From Ruminococcus flavefaciens (GTDB lineage: Bacteria; Bacillota; Clostridia; Oscillospirales; Ruminococcaceae), in assembly GCA_002371825.1 (NCBI GenBank), contig DFHF01000024.1:1641-34414 (forward strand): a stretch of 32,774 nucleotides of DNA, in the 5' to 3' direction. Below, piece by piece: positions 23,776 to 31,327 of the stretch. A program made the position numbers and the translations under genes. How positions within the stretch are numbered: position 1 is the stretch's first letter; every line of letters begins with the position of its first letter. A model generated the notes under the pieces. The model had not been told where the DNA came from, did no database searches, and was given only the letters and a program-made list of their open reading frames with translations.

Positions 23776-24444
23776 TCAACTGCACCTGATACCCGTTCTG
23801 CGATAGGCGCAGCTCTCACGCATACTGCATACTGCACAGCCCTTTTTCTTCTCTCCCAAAGGCTTATCAGACACTCCGATTATAGCCGTTACGGACTTTG
23901 AAGGTATCAGCAGACTGCTTGAGGTCACAGTAAGACCAATGCGGCGCTGTGCATTCAGAAGAGCAGCCAGATCACTCTGCAATTCAAGAGGAAGATCGCC
24001 GTATCCCGGACTGAATCTCCAGGTGCGGTACGGAGCCTCTATCATGGAGAATATCTCCTCCTCAGCCTTGTCACAGGCCTTCTCTACAGCTGCGCTGCAA
24101 AGGCTGTCAATAGCCAGGGAGAGCGCCATATCCGTTATTGCTGTCTGTCGGATAAGCTTATCTGCTTCACCGGAGAGCGTCACAGCCATCAGCACTGCCT
24201 TGCTGCAACCGCTCAGGTGCTTTCTGATCTCCTGACCGGGAAGGACCAGCTGTGTACCTGACAGCACTATCCCCTCTTCCTTCTCCACTATATTGAACTC
24301 ACGGCAGACATACTGAGGTCTTACCGCCTTAAGCACCATTTCCCGGCCCTTTTCTATCAGTCTCAGAAGCTGTTCATCAGGTTCTCCACGAACTCCCATA
24401 TAGCGGGCAGCTTCGTCTCCGGGAATGTCATCAAGCGCTATCAT
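23776..24444 (-). CDS. Stand-alone methionine-synthase reactivation-domain protein
   Basis: A 222-residue protein matching the SAM-binding activation domain of cobalamin-dependent methionine synthase (MetH). The signature RFSPGYGDLPLELQSDL (about 142-158) and LTVTSSSLLIPSKSVTAIIG are characteristic of that domain. The C-terminus carries a cysteine cluster (KKGCAVCSMRESCAYRRTGIRC) that could bind a metal. In MetH this domain binds S-adenosylmethionine and re-methylates inactive cob(II)alamin. In clostridia it is often a separate gene beside metF, as here, where it overlaps the metF stop by 4 bp (ATGA). The main MetH polypeptide is not in the window. The last gene of the 26531-23776 operon; 23562-23775 beyond it holds the next gene's promoter and no clear terminator. 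Confidence 0.87.
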   Translation of the reverse strand: MIALDDIPGDEAARYMGVRGEPDEQLLRLIEKGREMVLKAVRPQYVCREFNIVEKEEGIVLSGTQLVLPGQEIRKHLSGCSKAVLMAVTLSGEADKLIRQTAITDMALSLAIDSLCSAAVEKACDKAEEEIFSMIEAPYRTWRFSPGYGDLPLELQSDLAALLNAQRRIGLTVTSSSLLIPSKSVTAIIGVSDKPLGEKKKGCAVCSMRESCAYRRTGIRCS

Positions 24445-25301
24445 GTGCCTATAATGCCTGAAACGGCTTCGCTGATCTTTCTTGCAACGTATGCATTGTT
24501 CATGGTGTAAAGGTGTATGCCGTCAACTCCGCTGGCTACAAGGTCAACTATCTGGTTAACAGCATATGCTATACCTGCGTCACGGAGAGCCTCGGGATTG
24601 TGCTCATATCTCTGCATTATCTTTACGAATTTTCTCGGAAGACTTGCACCGCAGGTGGTTACCATTCTCTCGATCTGATTCTTGTTGACTACAGGCATGA
24701 TACCTGCCTCTATGGGGACGTTTACCCCTGCAAGAACAGCTTTTTCACGGAAATCATAGAATGAATCGTTATCAAAAAACAGCTGTGTTATAAGGTGGTC
24801 TGCACCTGCGTCCACCTTCTTTTTAAGATTCATAATATCCTCTACAAGGGTCTCAGCGTCGGGATGACACTCCGGATAGCATGCACCGGCTATATCGAAA
24901 TCACCCTTGCTGCGGAGATAACTTATAAGGTCGCTGGCATGACTGAACTCCCTCTTCGGTGGGATATCAGGATTGATATCTCCTCTGAGCGCCAGGATAT
25001 TCTCAATGCCTCTGGTCTTTATCTCGCTGATAGTGGAGTCTATTTCATCCTTTGAGTAGTTTATACAGGGAAGGTGTATCATAGGTGTGATACCGGACTC
25101 CTTTATGCGTGAGGCTATCTCACAGGCATATCCTCCGTTTCCGCTGCCGCCTGCGCTGAATGTAACACTTATAAAGTCAGGCTGCAGGCCCTGAAGCTCA
25201 TCTAAGGTGTCGTATATCACCTCTACAGGGCTGTTCTTCTTAGGCGGGAATATCTCAAAAGAAAACACGGTTTTCTTGTCAAAAATCTCTCTGATCCTCA
25301 T
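24441..25301 (-). CDS. metF: Methylenetetrahydrofolate reductase
   Basis: Reduces 5,10-methylene-THF to 5-methyl-THF, the methyl donor for methionine synthase; 286 residues, normal for the bacterial enzyme. TVFSFEIFPPKK holds the conserved catalytic Glu, and PDFISVTFSAGGSGNGG, IENILALRGD, KKVDAGADHLITQLFFD and GIMPV are all family blocks. The start at 25301 follows AGGAG by eight bases and begins MRIREIFDKK. An upstream in-frame TTG-type extension to 25322 overlaps the end of ung. It lies 13 bp after ung and overlaps the MetH-reactivation gene by 4 bp, pointing to a methionine-synthesis unit. Confidence 0.96.
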   Translation of the reverse strand: MRIREIFDKKTVFSFEIFPPKKNSPVEVIYDTLDELQGLQPDFISVTFSAGGSGNGGYACEIASRIKESGITPMIHLPCINYSKDEIDSTISEIKTRGIENILALRGDINPDIPPKREFSHASDLISYLRSKGDFDIAGACYPECHPDAETLVEDIMNLKKKVDAGADHLITQLFFDNDSFYDFREKAVLAGVNVPIEAGIMPVVNKNQIERMVTTCGASLPRKFVKIMQRYEHNPEALRDAGIAYAVNQIVDLVASGVDGIHLYTMNNAYVARKISEAVSGIIGT

Positions 25302-25314
25302 ATTAAGTCTCCTC

Positions 25315-25986
25315 TCAGTCAATTGACCAGTCTATCTCTTTCATGCCGTTTGCCCGCAGGAATTCATTTGCTTTTGAAAAATGTCTGCACCCAAAGAATC
25401 CGTTATAGGCTGACAGCGGACTTGGATGTGCTGCTTTCAACACAAGATGTGCGGGATTTGTTATGAACTGCTGTTTGCTCTTTGCGTCACCGCCCCACAG
25501 CATGAACACCATGGGCTTTTCACGCTTATCAAGGAGCTTTATAACGTCTGTGGTAAACTGCTCCCAGCCGAGGCCGTGGTGGCTCCTGGCCTGATTAGCC
25601 CTGACTGTAAGAACAGAATTCAGCAGAAGAACTCCCTCCTTGGCCCACTTTGTCAGCTCACCGTGTTTTCCGAGGTTATTGATACCCACATCGTCCTTTA
25701 TCTCCTTGAAGATATTTATAAGCGACGGAGGCGGTGCTATTCCCTGTCTGACTGAAAAACTGAGGCCATGCGCCTGTCCTTCGCCGTGATAGGGGTCCTG
25801 GCCGATTATCACACACTTTACATCGTTATATGCTGTGTATTTCATTGCGTTGAAAATATCGTACATTCCCGGGAAGATACGCTGCGTCCTGTACTCCATG
25901 ATAAGCTTTTTTCTCAGTTCGAGATAATACTCCTTATCAAACTCGCCCTTCAGCAGTTCATCCCAGTCATTATTAAAATTGACCAT
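25315..25986 (-). CDS. ung: Uracil-DNA glycosylase
   Basis: Removes uracil from DNA, starting base-excision repair; family 1, 223 residues, normal length. The water-activating motif GQDPYH lies at 62-67 with catalytic Asp64. The minor-groove loop HPSPLSAY starts at His187, and LLLNSVLTVR, SHHGLGWEQFT and FMLWGGDAK are standard. AGAGGTT precedes the ATG. It lies in the middle of a minus-strand operon, 50 bp after the DUF2500-like gene with a small hairpin between, and 13 bp before metF. Confidence 0.97.
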   Translation of the reverse strand: MVNFNNDWDELLKGEFDKEYYLELRKKLIMEYRTQRIFPGMYDIFNAMKYTAYNDVKCVIIGQDPYHGEGQAHGLSFSVRQGIAPPPSLINIFKEIKDDVGINNLGKHGELTKWAKEGVLLLNSVLTVRANQARSHHGLGWEQFTTDVIKLLDKREKPMVFMLWGGDAKSKQQFITNPAHLVLKAAHPSPLSAYNGFFGCRHFSKANEFLRANGMKEIDWSID

Positions 25987-26013
25987 TTGTCTAACCTCTT
26001 CTAAAATAAATTC

Positions 26014-26031
26014 AGGGCGGTCAAGCCGCCC
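26014..26031 (-). other. GC hairpin between the DUF2500-like gene and ung
   Basis: GGGCGG and CCGCCC pair around five bases. On the minus strand it is followed by TGAATTTATTTT, a weak T-run, so it may terminate part of the transcripts or protect mRNA ends. Confidence 0.5.
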
Positions 26032-26036
26032 TTTTC

Positions 26037-26531
26037 TTAGTTGTAAATAGTATCCTCATAGTATTTGAACTTAACAAGCATATTTTTCTTGTATGTCAGC
26101 GATCCCTGCTGATTGAAGGGGATCTTCTCATAGGCCTCAGCCGAACACTCTATGGTGACCTGCTGTCCCTTTCTCGTCATAAAAACAAGCTCGTAATACT
26201 CATCGACAAGCTTTACCTGACCGGTGCTCTCGATTATCCTCATTCTGTCATCTGTCTTGCGGATAAGCGTTGCCATTTCAACCACCGGACCGGATACCTT
26301 TTTCTGCGCCGGCTCAGCAGATACGCTTTTTGCAGAACTTCCGACAGTATTCTCTCCGCCGGCGGGCTTGGTACGGCGAAGAACATAATTCTCATCTGCG
26401 CCCTCCTCATTTAGGAAGACATCCATTATCCTTTTGAATGAACTTTTTCCGCTGAAAAGAATTATGACCACTATAAGTATAACAACAATACCTGCCAATA
26501 AGATCAACAGGTTTTTAAGCTGCTCTGTCAT
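26037..26531 (-). CDS. Small membrane-anchored DUF2500-like protein
   Basis: A 164-residue protein with one N-terminal membrane segment (about 7-27, LLILLAGIVVILIVVIILF). A polar linker (about 45-80) and a C-terminal beta-rich domain follow. The C-terminal domain (about 83-164) contains MATLIRKTD, YYELVFMTRKGQQVTIECSAEAYEKIPFNQQGSLTYKKNMLVKF. That is the strand-rich pattern of DUF2500 (E-x-F...G-x-L-T-x-x-G/K...F), so the call is by resemblance. Function is unknown. AAGGAAGGA lies before the ATG. Its promoter (26601-26629) is back to back with that of ttcA. Confidence 0.75.
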   Translation of the reverse strand: MTEQLKNLLILLAGIVVILIVVIILFSGKSSFKRIMDVFLNEEGADENYVLRRTKPAGGENTVGSSAKSVSAEPAQKKVSGPVVEMATLIRKTDDRMRIIESTGQVKLVDEYYELVFMTRKGQQVTIECSAEAYEKIPFNQQGSLTYKKNMLVKFKYYEDTIYN

Positions 26532-26600
26532 TTTTCTATCCTTCCTTCAGAACCTTTATCACATGGAGTTAAAATACCCCAAGTTTATTTTCATATTAAT

Positions 26601-26629
26601 ATTATAATATATTTCTTTTCATTTTGCAA
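26601..26629 (-). promoter_or_regulatory. Promoter of the DUF2500-like/ung/metF operon
   Basis: On the minus strand TTGCAA (26629-26624), 17-bp spacer, TATAAT (26606-26601). Its -35 box is seven bases from the -35 box of the divergent ttcA promoter. Confidence 0.74.
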
Positions 26630-26636
26630 GATATAT

Positions 26637-26665
26637 TTGCAAATTTCCGGCGGATATGTTATAAT
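26637..26665 (+). promoter_or_regulatory. Promoter of the ttcA-like gene
   Basis: TTGCAA (26637-26642), 17-bp spacer with a TG two bases before TATAAT (26660-26665). It mirrors the divergent promoter at 26601-26629. Confidence 0.78.
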
Positions 26666-26696
26666 TTAGTAGAATTTTTACATCCGGAGGTGTATT

Positions 26697-27431
26697 ATGC
26701 AGCGAATTCTTGGCTATATGAGGAAAGCTATCAAGGAATTTGACCTAATTCATGACGGCGATAGGGTCTGTGTGGGTGTTTCAGGCGGTAAAGACAGTCT
26801 TGTTCTTCTTGTCGGGCTCCACCGGCTCAGAAGCTTCATCGGTATCGATTTTACAGTCTGCGGAGTGACCATTGATCCTGGCTTTGGCGGAAAAGAAGGT
26901 GACTACTCGGCGGTACAGGAGATGTGCAGTCAGCTCGGCATAGAGTATCACATTGTCCGCACACAAATTGGCGAGATCGTTTTTGATATCCGAAAGGAGC
27001 CGAATCCATGCAGTCTCTGCGCTCATCTCCGCCGGGGAGCCCTTCAGGATGCGGCTGTAGAATTCGGATGCAATAAGCTGGCTCTCGGTCACAATATGGA
27101 CGACACGGTTGAAACCTTCTTCATGAATCTGTTTAATGAGGGTAGGATAGGCTGCTTCTCACCGGTAACTCATCTTGAAACGAAAGATATATACATGATC
27201 CGTCCGCTGGTCCTTGCGCCGGAAAAAGATGTCAGAAGAGCTGCCCGCCGTGAGAATTATCCGGTAGTCAAATCAATTTGTCCCGCAGACGGCCACACAA
27301 ATCGTCAGAGGACCAAGGAATTTATCGATGATATGCAGCGTAAGGATCATGGTTTCCGTGAGCGGATTTTCGGTGCGCTGAGACGTGGTGACATCGACGG
27401 CTGGGGCGGAATATCCTACAAAAAAGAATAA
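26697..27431 (+). CDS. ttcA: TtcA-family tRNA 2-thiolation protein
   Basis: An ATP-pyrophosphatase-type enzyme of 244 residues that activates a tRNA base for sulfur insertion; TtcA makes 2-thiocytidine at position 32. The PP-loop SGGKDS lies at 29-34. The iron-sulfur cysteines are Cys105 and Cys108 (NPCSLCAHLRRG) with a third at Cys195 (SICPADGHTNR), as in TtcA. ALGHNMDDTVETFFMNLF and PLVLAPEKDVR are further family blocks. The protein is shorter than E. coli TtcA, as is common in Firmicutes, where the exact target base is less certain. GGAGGTG precedes the ATG. It is monocistronic and ends in a bidirectional terminator. Confidence 0.88.
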   Translation: MQRILGYMRKAIKEFDLIHDGDRVCVGVSGGKDSLVLLVGLHRLRSFIGIDFTVCGVTIDPGFGGKEGDYSAVQEMCSQLGIEYHIVRTQIGEIVFDIRKEPNPCSLCAHLRRGALQDAAVEFGCNKLALGHNMDDTVETFFMNLFNEGRIGCFSPVTHLETKDIYMIRPLVLAPEKDVRRAARRENYPVVKSICPADGHTNRQRTKEFIDDMQRKDHGFRERIFGALRRGDIDGWGGISYKKE

Positions 27432-27469
27432 AAAAAGACCTCTCCGATTGGAGAGGCCTTATTTTTTTA
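27431..27469. terminator. Bidirectional terminator between ttcA and scaE
   Basis: GACCTCTCC and GGAGAGGCC pair around GATT. Seven A on the left and ATTTTTTT on the right give a T-run on both strands, serving ttcA (+) and the convergent scaE (-). Confidence 0.9.
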
Positions 27470-27488
27470 GTTAAGAATGACTAATTAA

Positions 27489-28526
27489 TTAGTCTTCCTT
27501 CTTTCTGAGAGCAAATGCTGTACCTACAGCAATTGCGAGACCAGCAGCAGCAACGCCTACGCCAGCAACACCTGTCTTAGGAGCGTCAGCCTTCTTTGTT
27601 GTTGTAGCAGCCTTCTTTGTTGTTGTAGCAGGCTTCTTTGTTGTTGTAGCAGAACCAGCCTTTGTTGTTGTAGCAGAACCAGCCTTGCCTGTTGTTGAAG
27701 TTGTTGTAGTTGTATCTGAACCACCAACATTAGATGTTGTAGTTGTTGTTACAGGAGATGTAGATGTAGTTGTAGTAGTTGTTGTTGTAGTTGTTGTTGT
27801 AGAAGTTGTAGTAGTTGTAGTAGTTGTAGGAGGAACGCCCTTAACCTTTACATAACCGTTCTCAATACCCTGTGAGAATACATAAGCCATGTGGAGCTTA
27901 CCAGCCTGTGTCTGATCAGCATCATAGAAAAGGTCACCTGTCTTGCCGTCGTACTGATATCTGATACCTACAGGGTATACATCGCCAGCCTTAGCGTCAG
28001 CAGGAAGCTTGAACTGCATTGTGTACATTGTACCCTTATAGAGGTTGTTTCCGCCTGCAGAAGAAGCGATAGAAACGAGACCTGCCTCGATAGGAGTCTC
28101 AACAGAAGCAAAATCAAAGAGTGAATCTGCATTACTAATTACAGTTCTTCCACCTTTCTGTTTCTGAATCTCCATACGAGTATCCCAGAGAATGTGGAAA
28201 GCGATAGAGGAAACCTTCTCCTCAGGTCCATTGTACACGATGTTGACTGTCTGGATTGAGTTAGGAGCATCCTTTTCGTCAACCTCAACCTTATCGATTA
28301 CAACTTCAGCACCGCTTCCGTTGTAAGAAGAAGGATCGATTGCAGCAACATTCCATGCTGTAGGCTGCTTCCAGTATGAACCATCATACTTAACCTCTGC
28401 GTTGTCCTGCTTATCGCAGTAGTTTGCCATAGGAGTTGAAGCAGCAAATGCTGTCATTGAAGCCATAGAAGCTGTGAGTGCTGTTGCACCAAGTACAGCA
28501 AAAGTTCTCTTAAGAGTATTCTTCAT
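27489..28526 (-). CDS. scaE: ScaE-like cell-wall-anchored single-cohesin protein
   Basis: A 345-residue surface protein. The signal peptide ends at AFA (residue 28). A cohesin-type beta sandwich fills about 70-230 (VVIDKVEV, TVNIVYNG, KVSSIAFHILWDTRMEI, GTMYTMQFKLPADAKAGDVYPVGI). A threonine linker (about 233-278) and Lys-Ala-Thr repeats (about 281-313) follow. The end is a sorting signal: APKTG (315-319), a hydrophobic stretch and RKKED. APKTG is a variant of LPxTG, so sortase should link the protein to peptidoglycan. A single cohesin plus wall anchor directly downstream of a CttA-like gene is the plan of R. flavefaciens ScaE, whose cohesin holds the X-dockerins of ScaB and CttA. The ATG at 28526 is chosen because an ATG at 28535 lies only two bases after the ribosome site. 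Confidence 0.87.
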   Translation of the reverse strand: MKNTLKRTFAVLGATALTASMASMTAFAASTPMANYCDKQDNAEVKYDGSYWKQPTAWNVAAIDPSSYNGSGAEVVIDKVEVDEKDAPNSIQTVNIVYNGPEEKVSSIAFHILWDTRMEIQKQKGGRTVISNADSLFDFASVETPIEAGLVSIASSAGGNNLYKGTMYTMQFKLPADAKAGDVYPVGIRYQYDGKTGDLFYDADQTQAGKLHMAYVFSQGIENGYVKVKGVPPTTTTTTTTSTTTTTTTTTTTTSTSPVTTTTTSNVGGSDTTTTTSTTGKAGSATTTKAGSATTTKKPATTTKKAATTTKKADAPKTGVAGVGVAAAGLAIAVGTAFALRKKED

Positions 28527-28567
28527 TGTTTTCATTTCCTTTCAGATAATTTGAATTTTTTATGTTG

Positions 28568-28589
28568 CCTGCCGCCGTAAGGCGGCAGG
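28568..28589 (-). other. Strong hairpin between cttA and scaE
   Basis: CCTGCCGCC and GGCGGCAGG pair perfectly around GTAA. No T-run follows on the minus strand, so complete termination is unlikely. It may stabilise the cttA mRNA end or set the ratio of the two proteins. No separate promoter was recognised for scaE. Confidence 0.65.
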
Positions 28590-28601
28590 TAAAAAGCTTA
28601 T

Positions 28602-30926
28602 TTACTGGCCAAGTGCGCCAAGGATCTCGTCCCAGGTTGCCTTGCCGTAGTTATGAGTATTTGTTGTGATACCGAAGTACTTGAGGTCAAGTGTTGCGTC
28701 AGAACCATCGATAGCTCTGTCAGCCTTCTTGCCGGGCTTCCAGTTATCAGTGATCTTTGAATCTACGTCAGCAAGGAATACTGAGAACTCATCATAGATT
28801 GACTCAGGACCTGTAACGATAGAATTGATCTTGTTCATCTGAACTGTATTTGCATCTACAGACACACCGCCTGCACCTGCCTGAATATTACCGAAGTACT
28901 GGAGGATAAGTGTAGCGTCAGAACCATCAACTTCATTGCTGAGGTCAGCGTCGCCCTTAACACCGATGTAAACTTCTACATCGAGATCGTATCCTTCTTC
29001 ATCAGTAAGCTTTGCGCCTCTGTAGTAGATAGGAAGCTCATACTTGAAGTCCTTCTCATCAGCACTGTATGTGTTAGAAGGAGTTGCATCGCCGAATGTA
29101 ACGGAATCTGTGATATCGATAGCGTTCTCAGTGTACTCACCTAAAACAACAGGATTTCCGTCAGCATCCTTGATCTCGTTGCCGTCCTCGTCGATAGCAA
29201 TGTTCTGAGTCTTGATGTAGAGCATTGCTTCTTCGATCTGCTCCTTGTGGAACTCAGGATCAATGTCGAGGTAGAAACCAGCAGATGTCTTAACTGTAGC
29301 ATATCTTGAAACCTCTACAGACTTAACATTTGTTATAGTTGTAGTTGTTGTCTCAGATGATGTTGTTGAAGTTGTATCTGAGGATGTTGTAGTTGTTGTC
29401 TCAGATGATGTTGTTGAAGTTGTATCTGAGGATGTTGTAGTTGTTGTATCAGATGATGTTGTTGAAGTTGTATCTGAAGATGTTGTAGTTGTTGTTGGAG
29501 TTGTATCAGTTGTTGTAGATGTTGTCTCAGATGATGTTGTAGAAGTTGTATCTGAGGATGTTGTTGATGTTGTATCAGATGTTGTTGTTGAAGTTGTATC
29601 AGATGTTGTAGTTGTTGTTGTAGCCTTAGGCTCTGTGATTACAACTCTCTTGATCTTAACGTCAACATCGCCGCCCTTGCTGTCGATATCAGCGAAGTTA
29701 GCAGCAGCATCAAAGATCTTGTATGACTTTACATACTTACCGTAGTCAGGATCATCAGCCTTGGACTCGTAGAATGCCTTAACATCAGCAGCCTCAGCAT
29801 CCTCGAACTCACCGTAAACTGTAACCTTCTGGTTCTTAAGAGCAACCTCGAAAGCGTCCAGATCATCGATGAATGAACCGAGCTCATCAGCCTTGATGTT
29901 GATTGTATAAGGAGAAGCATTGTTTACCATGCCTACAGCTGTCTCAAAAGCCTTAGCTACGCTCTTCTTAGCAGCGATCTCTACAGCAGTTGAAGGAACT
30001 GTAACCTTAACGTTGTACTTGTCAACGTAATTGTTAACAGCTTCTGCACCAGCGCTTACGCTGTCATAGGAAACGCTCTTTGTCTTAGCGTTCTCATAAT
30101 CCTTCTTAGCAGTATTGAGCTTGTTGAGAATGAGGTCGATCTTTTCCTCATACTTTGAAGCAGCCTCGTCAGCCTTATCAGCAGCAACTTCCTTCTTGAT
30201 AGCGTCAGAACCGATCTGCTTGATCTGCTCTACACACTTTATAGCATAAGCGAAAGTTTCGCCGGGGCCGAATGTACCGTTATCGTTCTTGTACTCAAAC
30301 TCTACAGGAACATCTGTGCCTTCATTAAGGGCAGAAGTCTTAACTGTGATTGTGTAAGAACCGCCGATCTTTACAGCAGAGAAATCAACGTTGTTAAGAG
30401 CGGGAGCGTTGTAAGCCTCAGCGATCTGGCTGAGAGCCTGACCAGCTGACTTTTCCCAGTTACCGTTGAGGTTAGGCTGTGTAACCTTGCCCTTGATGAT
30501 AACGTCACCATCAACGATCTCGTAAGTTACATCCTCATCGAGGAGTCTTGCTGCGATCTGATTTGCGATCTCCTTGTAAGAGCCAGCCTTTGATACGATA
30601 GAATCAACGAACTTGGAAGCGTCGATTGTGCCGCTTGCCTTGCCCTTTGTCTCTGCCATATCGATAACAGCAGCTAATGTCTCGTTCCATGTGGACTCAG
30701 CCTGAAGATCAGGAGCAGAGTAAGTTGGATTATCCACAGTAGGATCGATGTAAAGAAGATTGTCAAGTGTCACTGTCTGAGCGTCGTTTGCTGCCTTTAC
30801 AGCGCCGGATTTTGTAAGATCCGCAGTATTCACGTTTACAGCGAAAGTCGTTGTCAGACACTGTGTGAGAGCGAGTGGAACAGCTGCAGCTGTTGCTACG
30901 GCTCTCTTGAATAATGAATTCTTCAT
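28602..30926 (-). CDS. cttA: CttA-like surface protein with C-terminal X-module and dockerin
   Basis: A 774-residue secreted protein. A signal peptide (1 to about 29) leads into a 400-residue region (about 31-435) without a recognised family, helical with coiled-coil-like stretches (250-285) and beta segments. CttA of R. flavefaciens has cellulose-binding modules in this position; whether these match cannot be told by eye. A Thr/Ser/Asp linker occupies 436-530. The X-module (about 536-655) ends in VEVYIGVKGD and runs directly into a dockerin (656-752). Its first loop is GDADLSNEVDGSDAT. Its second is split by an insert (ADVDSKITDNWKPGKKADRA before IDGSDAT). The partial scaffoldin upstream has the same insert. 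The ATG at 30926 follows AGAGGT by eight bases; an ATG at 30947 is possible. Two promoters precede the gene. Confidence 0.84.
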   Translation of the reverse strand: MKNSLFKRAVATAAAVPLALTQCLTTTFAVNVNTADLTKSGAVKAANDAQTVTLDNLLYIDPTVDNPTYSAPDLQAESTWNETLAAVIDMAETKGKASGTIDASKFVDSIVSKAGSYKEIANQIAARLLDEDVTYEIVDGDVIIKGKVTQPNLNGNWEKSAGQALSQIAEAYNAPALNNVDFSAVKIGGSYTITVKTSALNEGTDVPVEFEYKNDNGTFGPGETFAYAIKCVEQIKQIGSDAIKKEVAADKADEAASKYEEKIDLILNKLNTAKKDYENAKTKSVSYDSVSAGAEAVNNYVDKYNVKVTVPSTAVEIAAKKSVAKAFETAVGMVNNASPYTINIKADELGSFIDDLDAFEVALKNQKVTVYGEFEDAEAADVKAFYESKADDPDYGKYVKSYKIFDAAANFADIDSKGGDVDVKIKRVVITEPKATTTTTTSDTTSTTTSDTTSTTSSDTTSTTSSETTSTTTDTTPTTTTTSSDTTSTTSSDTTTTTSSDTTSTTSSETTTTTSSDTTSTTSSETTTTTITNVKSVEVSRYATVKTSAGFYLDIDPEFHKEQIEEAMLYIKTQNIAIDEDGNEIKDADGNPVVLGEYTENAIDITDSVTFGDATPSNTYSADEKDFKYELPIYYRGAKLTDEEGYDLDVEVYIGVKGDADLSNEVDGSDATLILQYFGNIQAGAGGVSVDANTVQMNKINSIVTGPESIYDEFSVFLADVDSKITDNWKPGKKADRAIDGSDATLDLKYFGITTNTHNYGKATWDEILGALGQ
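29343..29486 (-). repeat. 48-bp tandem repeat in the cttA linker
   Basis: Three successive 48-bp units, nearly identical, encode a 16-residue Thr/Ser repeat (SSDTTSTTSSETTTTT). The wider linker (about 29330-29620) is made of related, less regular GTTGTA/GATGTTGTT units. Unit number is likely to vary between strains. Confidence 0.85.
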
Positions 30927-31058
30927 TGTTCTATACCTCTCTAACATATTTTTTTCTCCGAGCCCCATACCCTATGTACAGAACGTGGTGTATTCGGAGC
31001 CTGATTCTGCGCCTGTTACAGGGATATACCTATAGCTTGCCCAGAAATTCATAACTAC

Positions 31059-31087
31059 ATTTTAGCATATTCATAGCAATAAGTCAA
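31059..31087 (-). promoter_or_regulatory. Proximal promoter of cttA
   Basis: On the minus strand TTGACT (31087-31082), 17-bp spacer, TAAAAT (31064-31059) preceded by TGC. Transcription would begin near 31052, about 125 nt before the start codon. Confidence 0.7.
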
Positions 31088-31246
31088 GCAGAAGTGCTGA
31101 TTTTTTTCAAAAATTATTGACGATTAATCATGTCCATTTTTGTGCTTATTTCACAAGGTAAATGGGTTTTTTGCCCATTTTTTCCATTTAATAGAACTAA
31201 TTAATATATATGTACATTTTTGCTGTCCATATTTTTTTCTTATTGC

Positions 31247-31275
31247 ATTATAACACAGCCATATTTCATAGTCAA
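31247..31275 (-). promoter_or_regulatory. Distal promoter of cttA
   Basis: On the minus strand TTGACT (31275-31270), 17-bp spacer, TATAAT (31252-31247), just after the scaB terminator. It shares TGCTTGACT with the proximal promoter. The intergenic region 30927-31327 holds these two promoters, the scaB terminator, an AAATGGG/CCCATTT hairpin at 31160-31180 and no gene. Confidence 0.76.
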
Positions 31276-31287
31276 GCAAAATTTTTG

Positions 31288-31314
31288 CAAAAAAAGCAGG
31301 CCCGAAGGCCTGCT
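31288..31314 (-). terminator. Rho-independent terminator of the scaffoldin gene
   Basis: On the minus strand AGCAGGCC-TTCG-GGCCTGCT followed by seven T: a UUCG-capped perfect stem, 14 bp after the stop codon. Confidence 0.93.
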
Positions 31315-31327
31315 CTCTTTTTTGGTT

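Noticed and set aside
27700..27830. GTTGTA-type DNA repeats taken as a microsatellite
   Set aside because: They are in-frame Thr codons of the ScaE linker between cohesin and wall anchor, so a coding explanation is enough.
29330..29625. Regular repeats that could suggest a CRISPR array
   Set aside because: There are no unique spacers; units are contiguous, in frame, and encode a Thr/Ser linker.
31160..31180. AAATGGG/CCCATTT hairpin as a terminator
   Set aside because: It is AT-rich, lies between two predicted cttA promoters and about 130 bp after the much stronger scaB terminator; no gene needs it.
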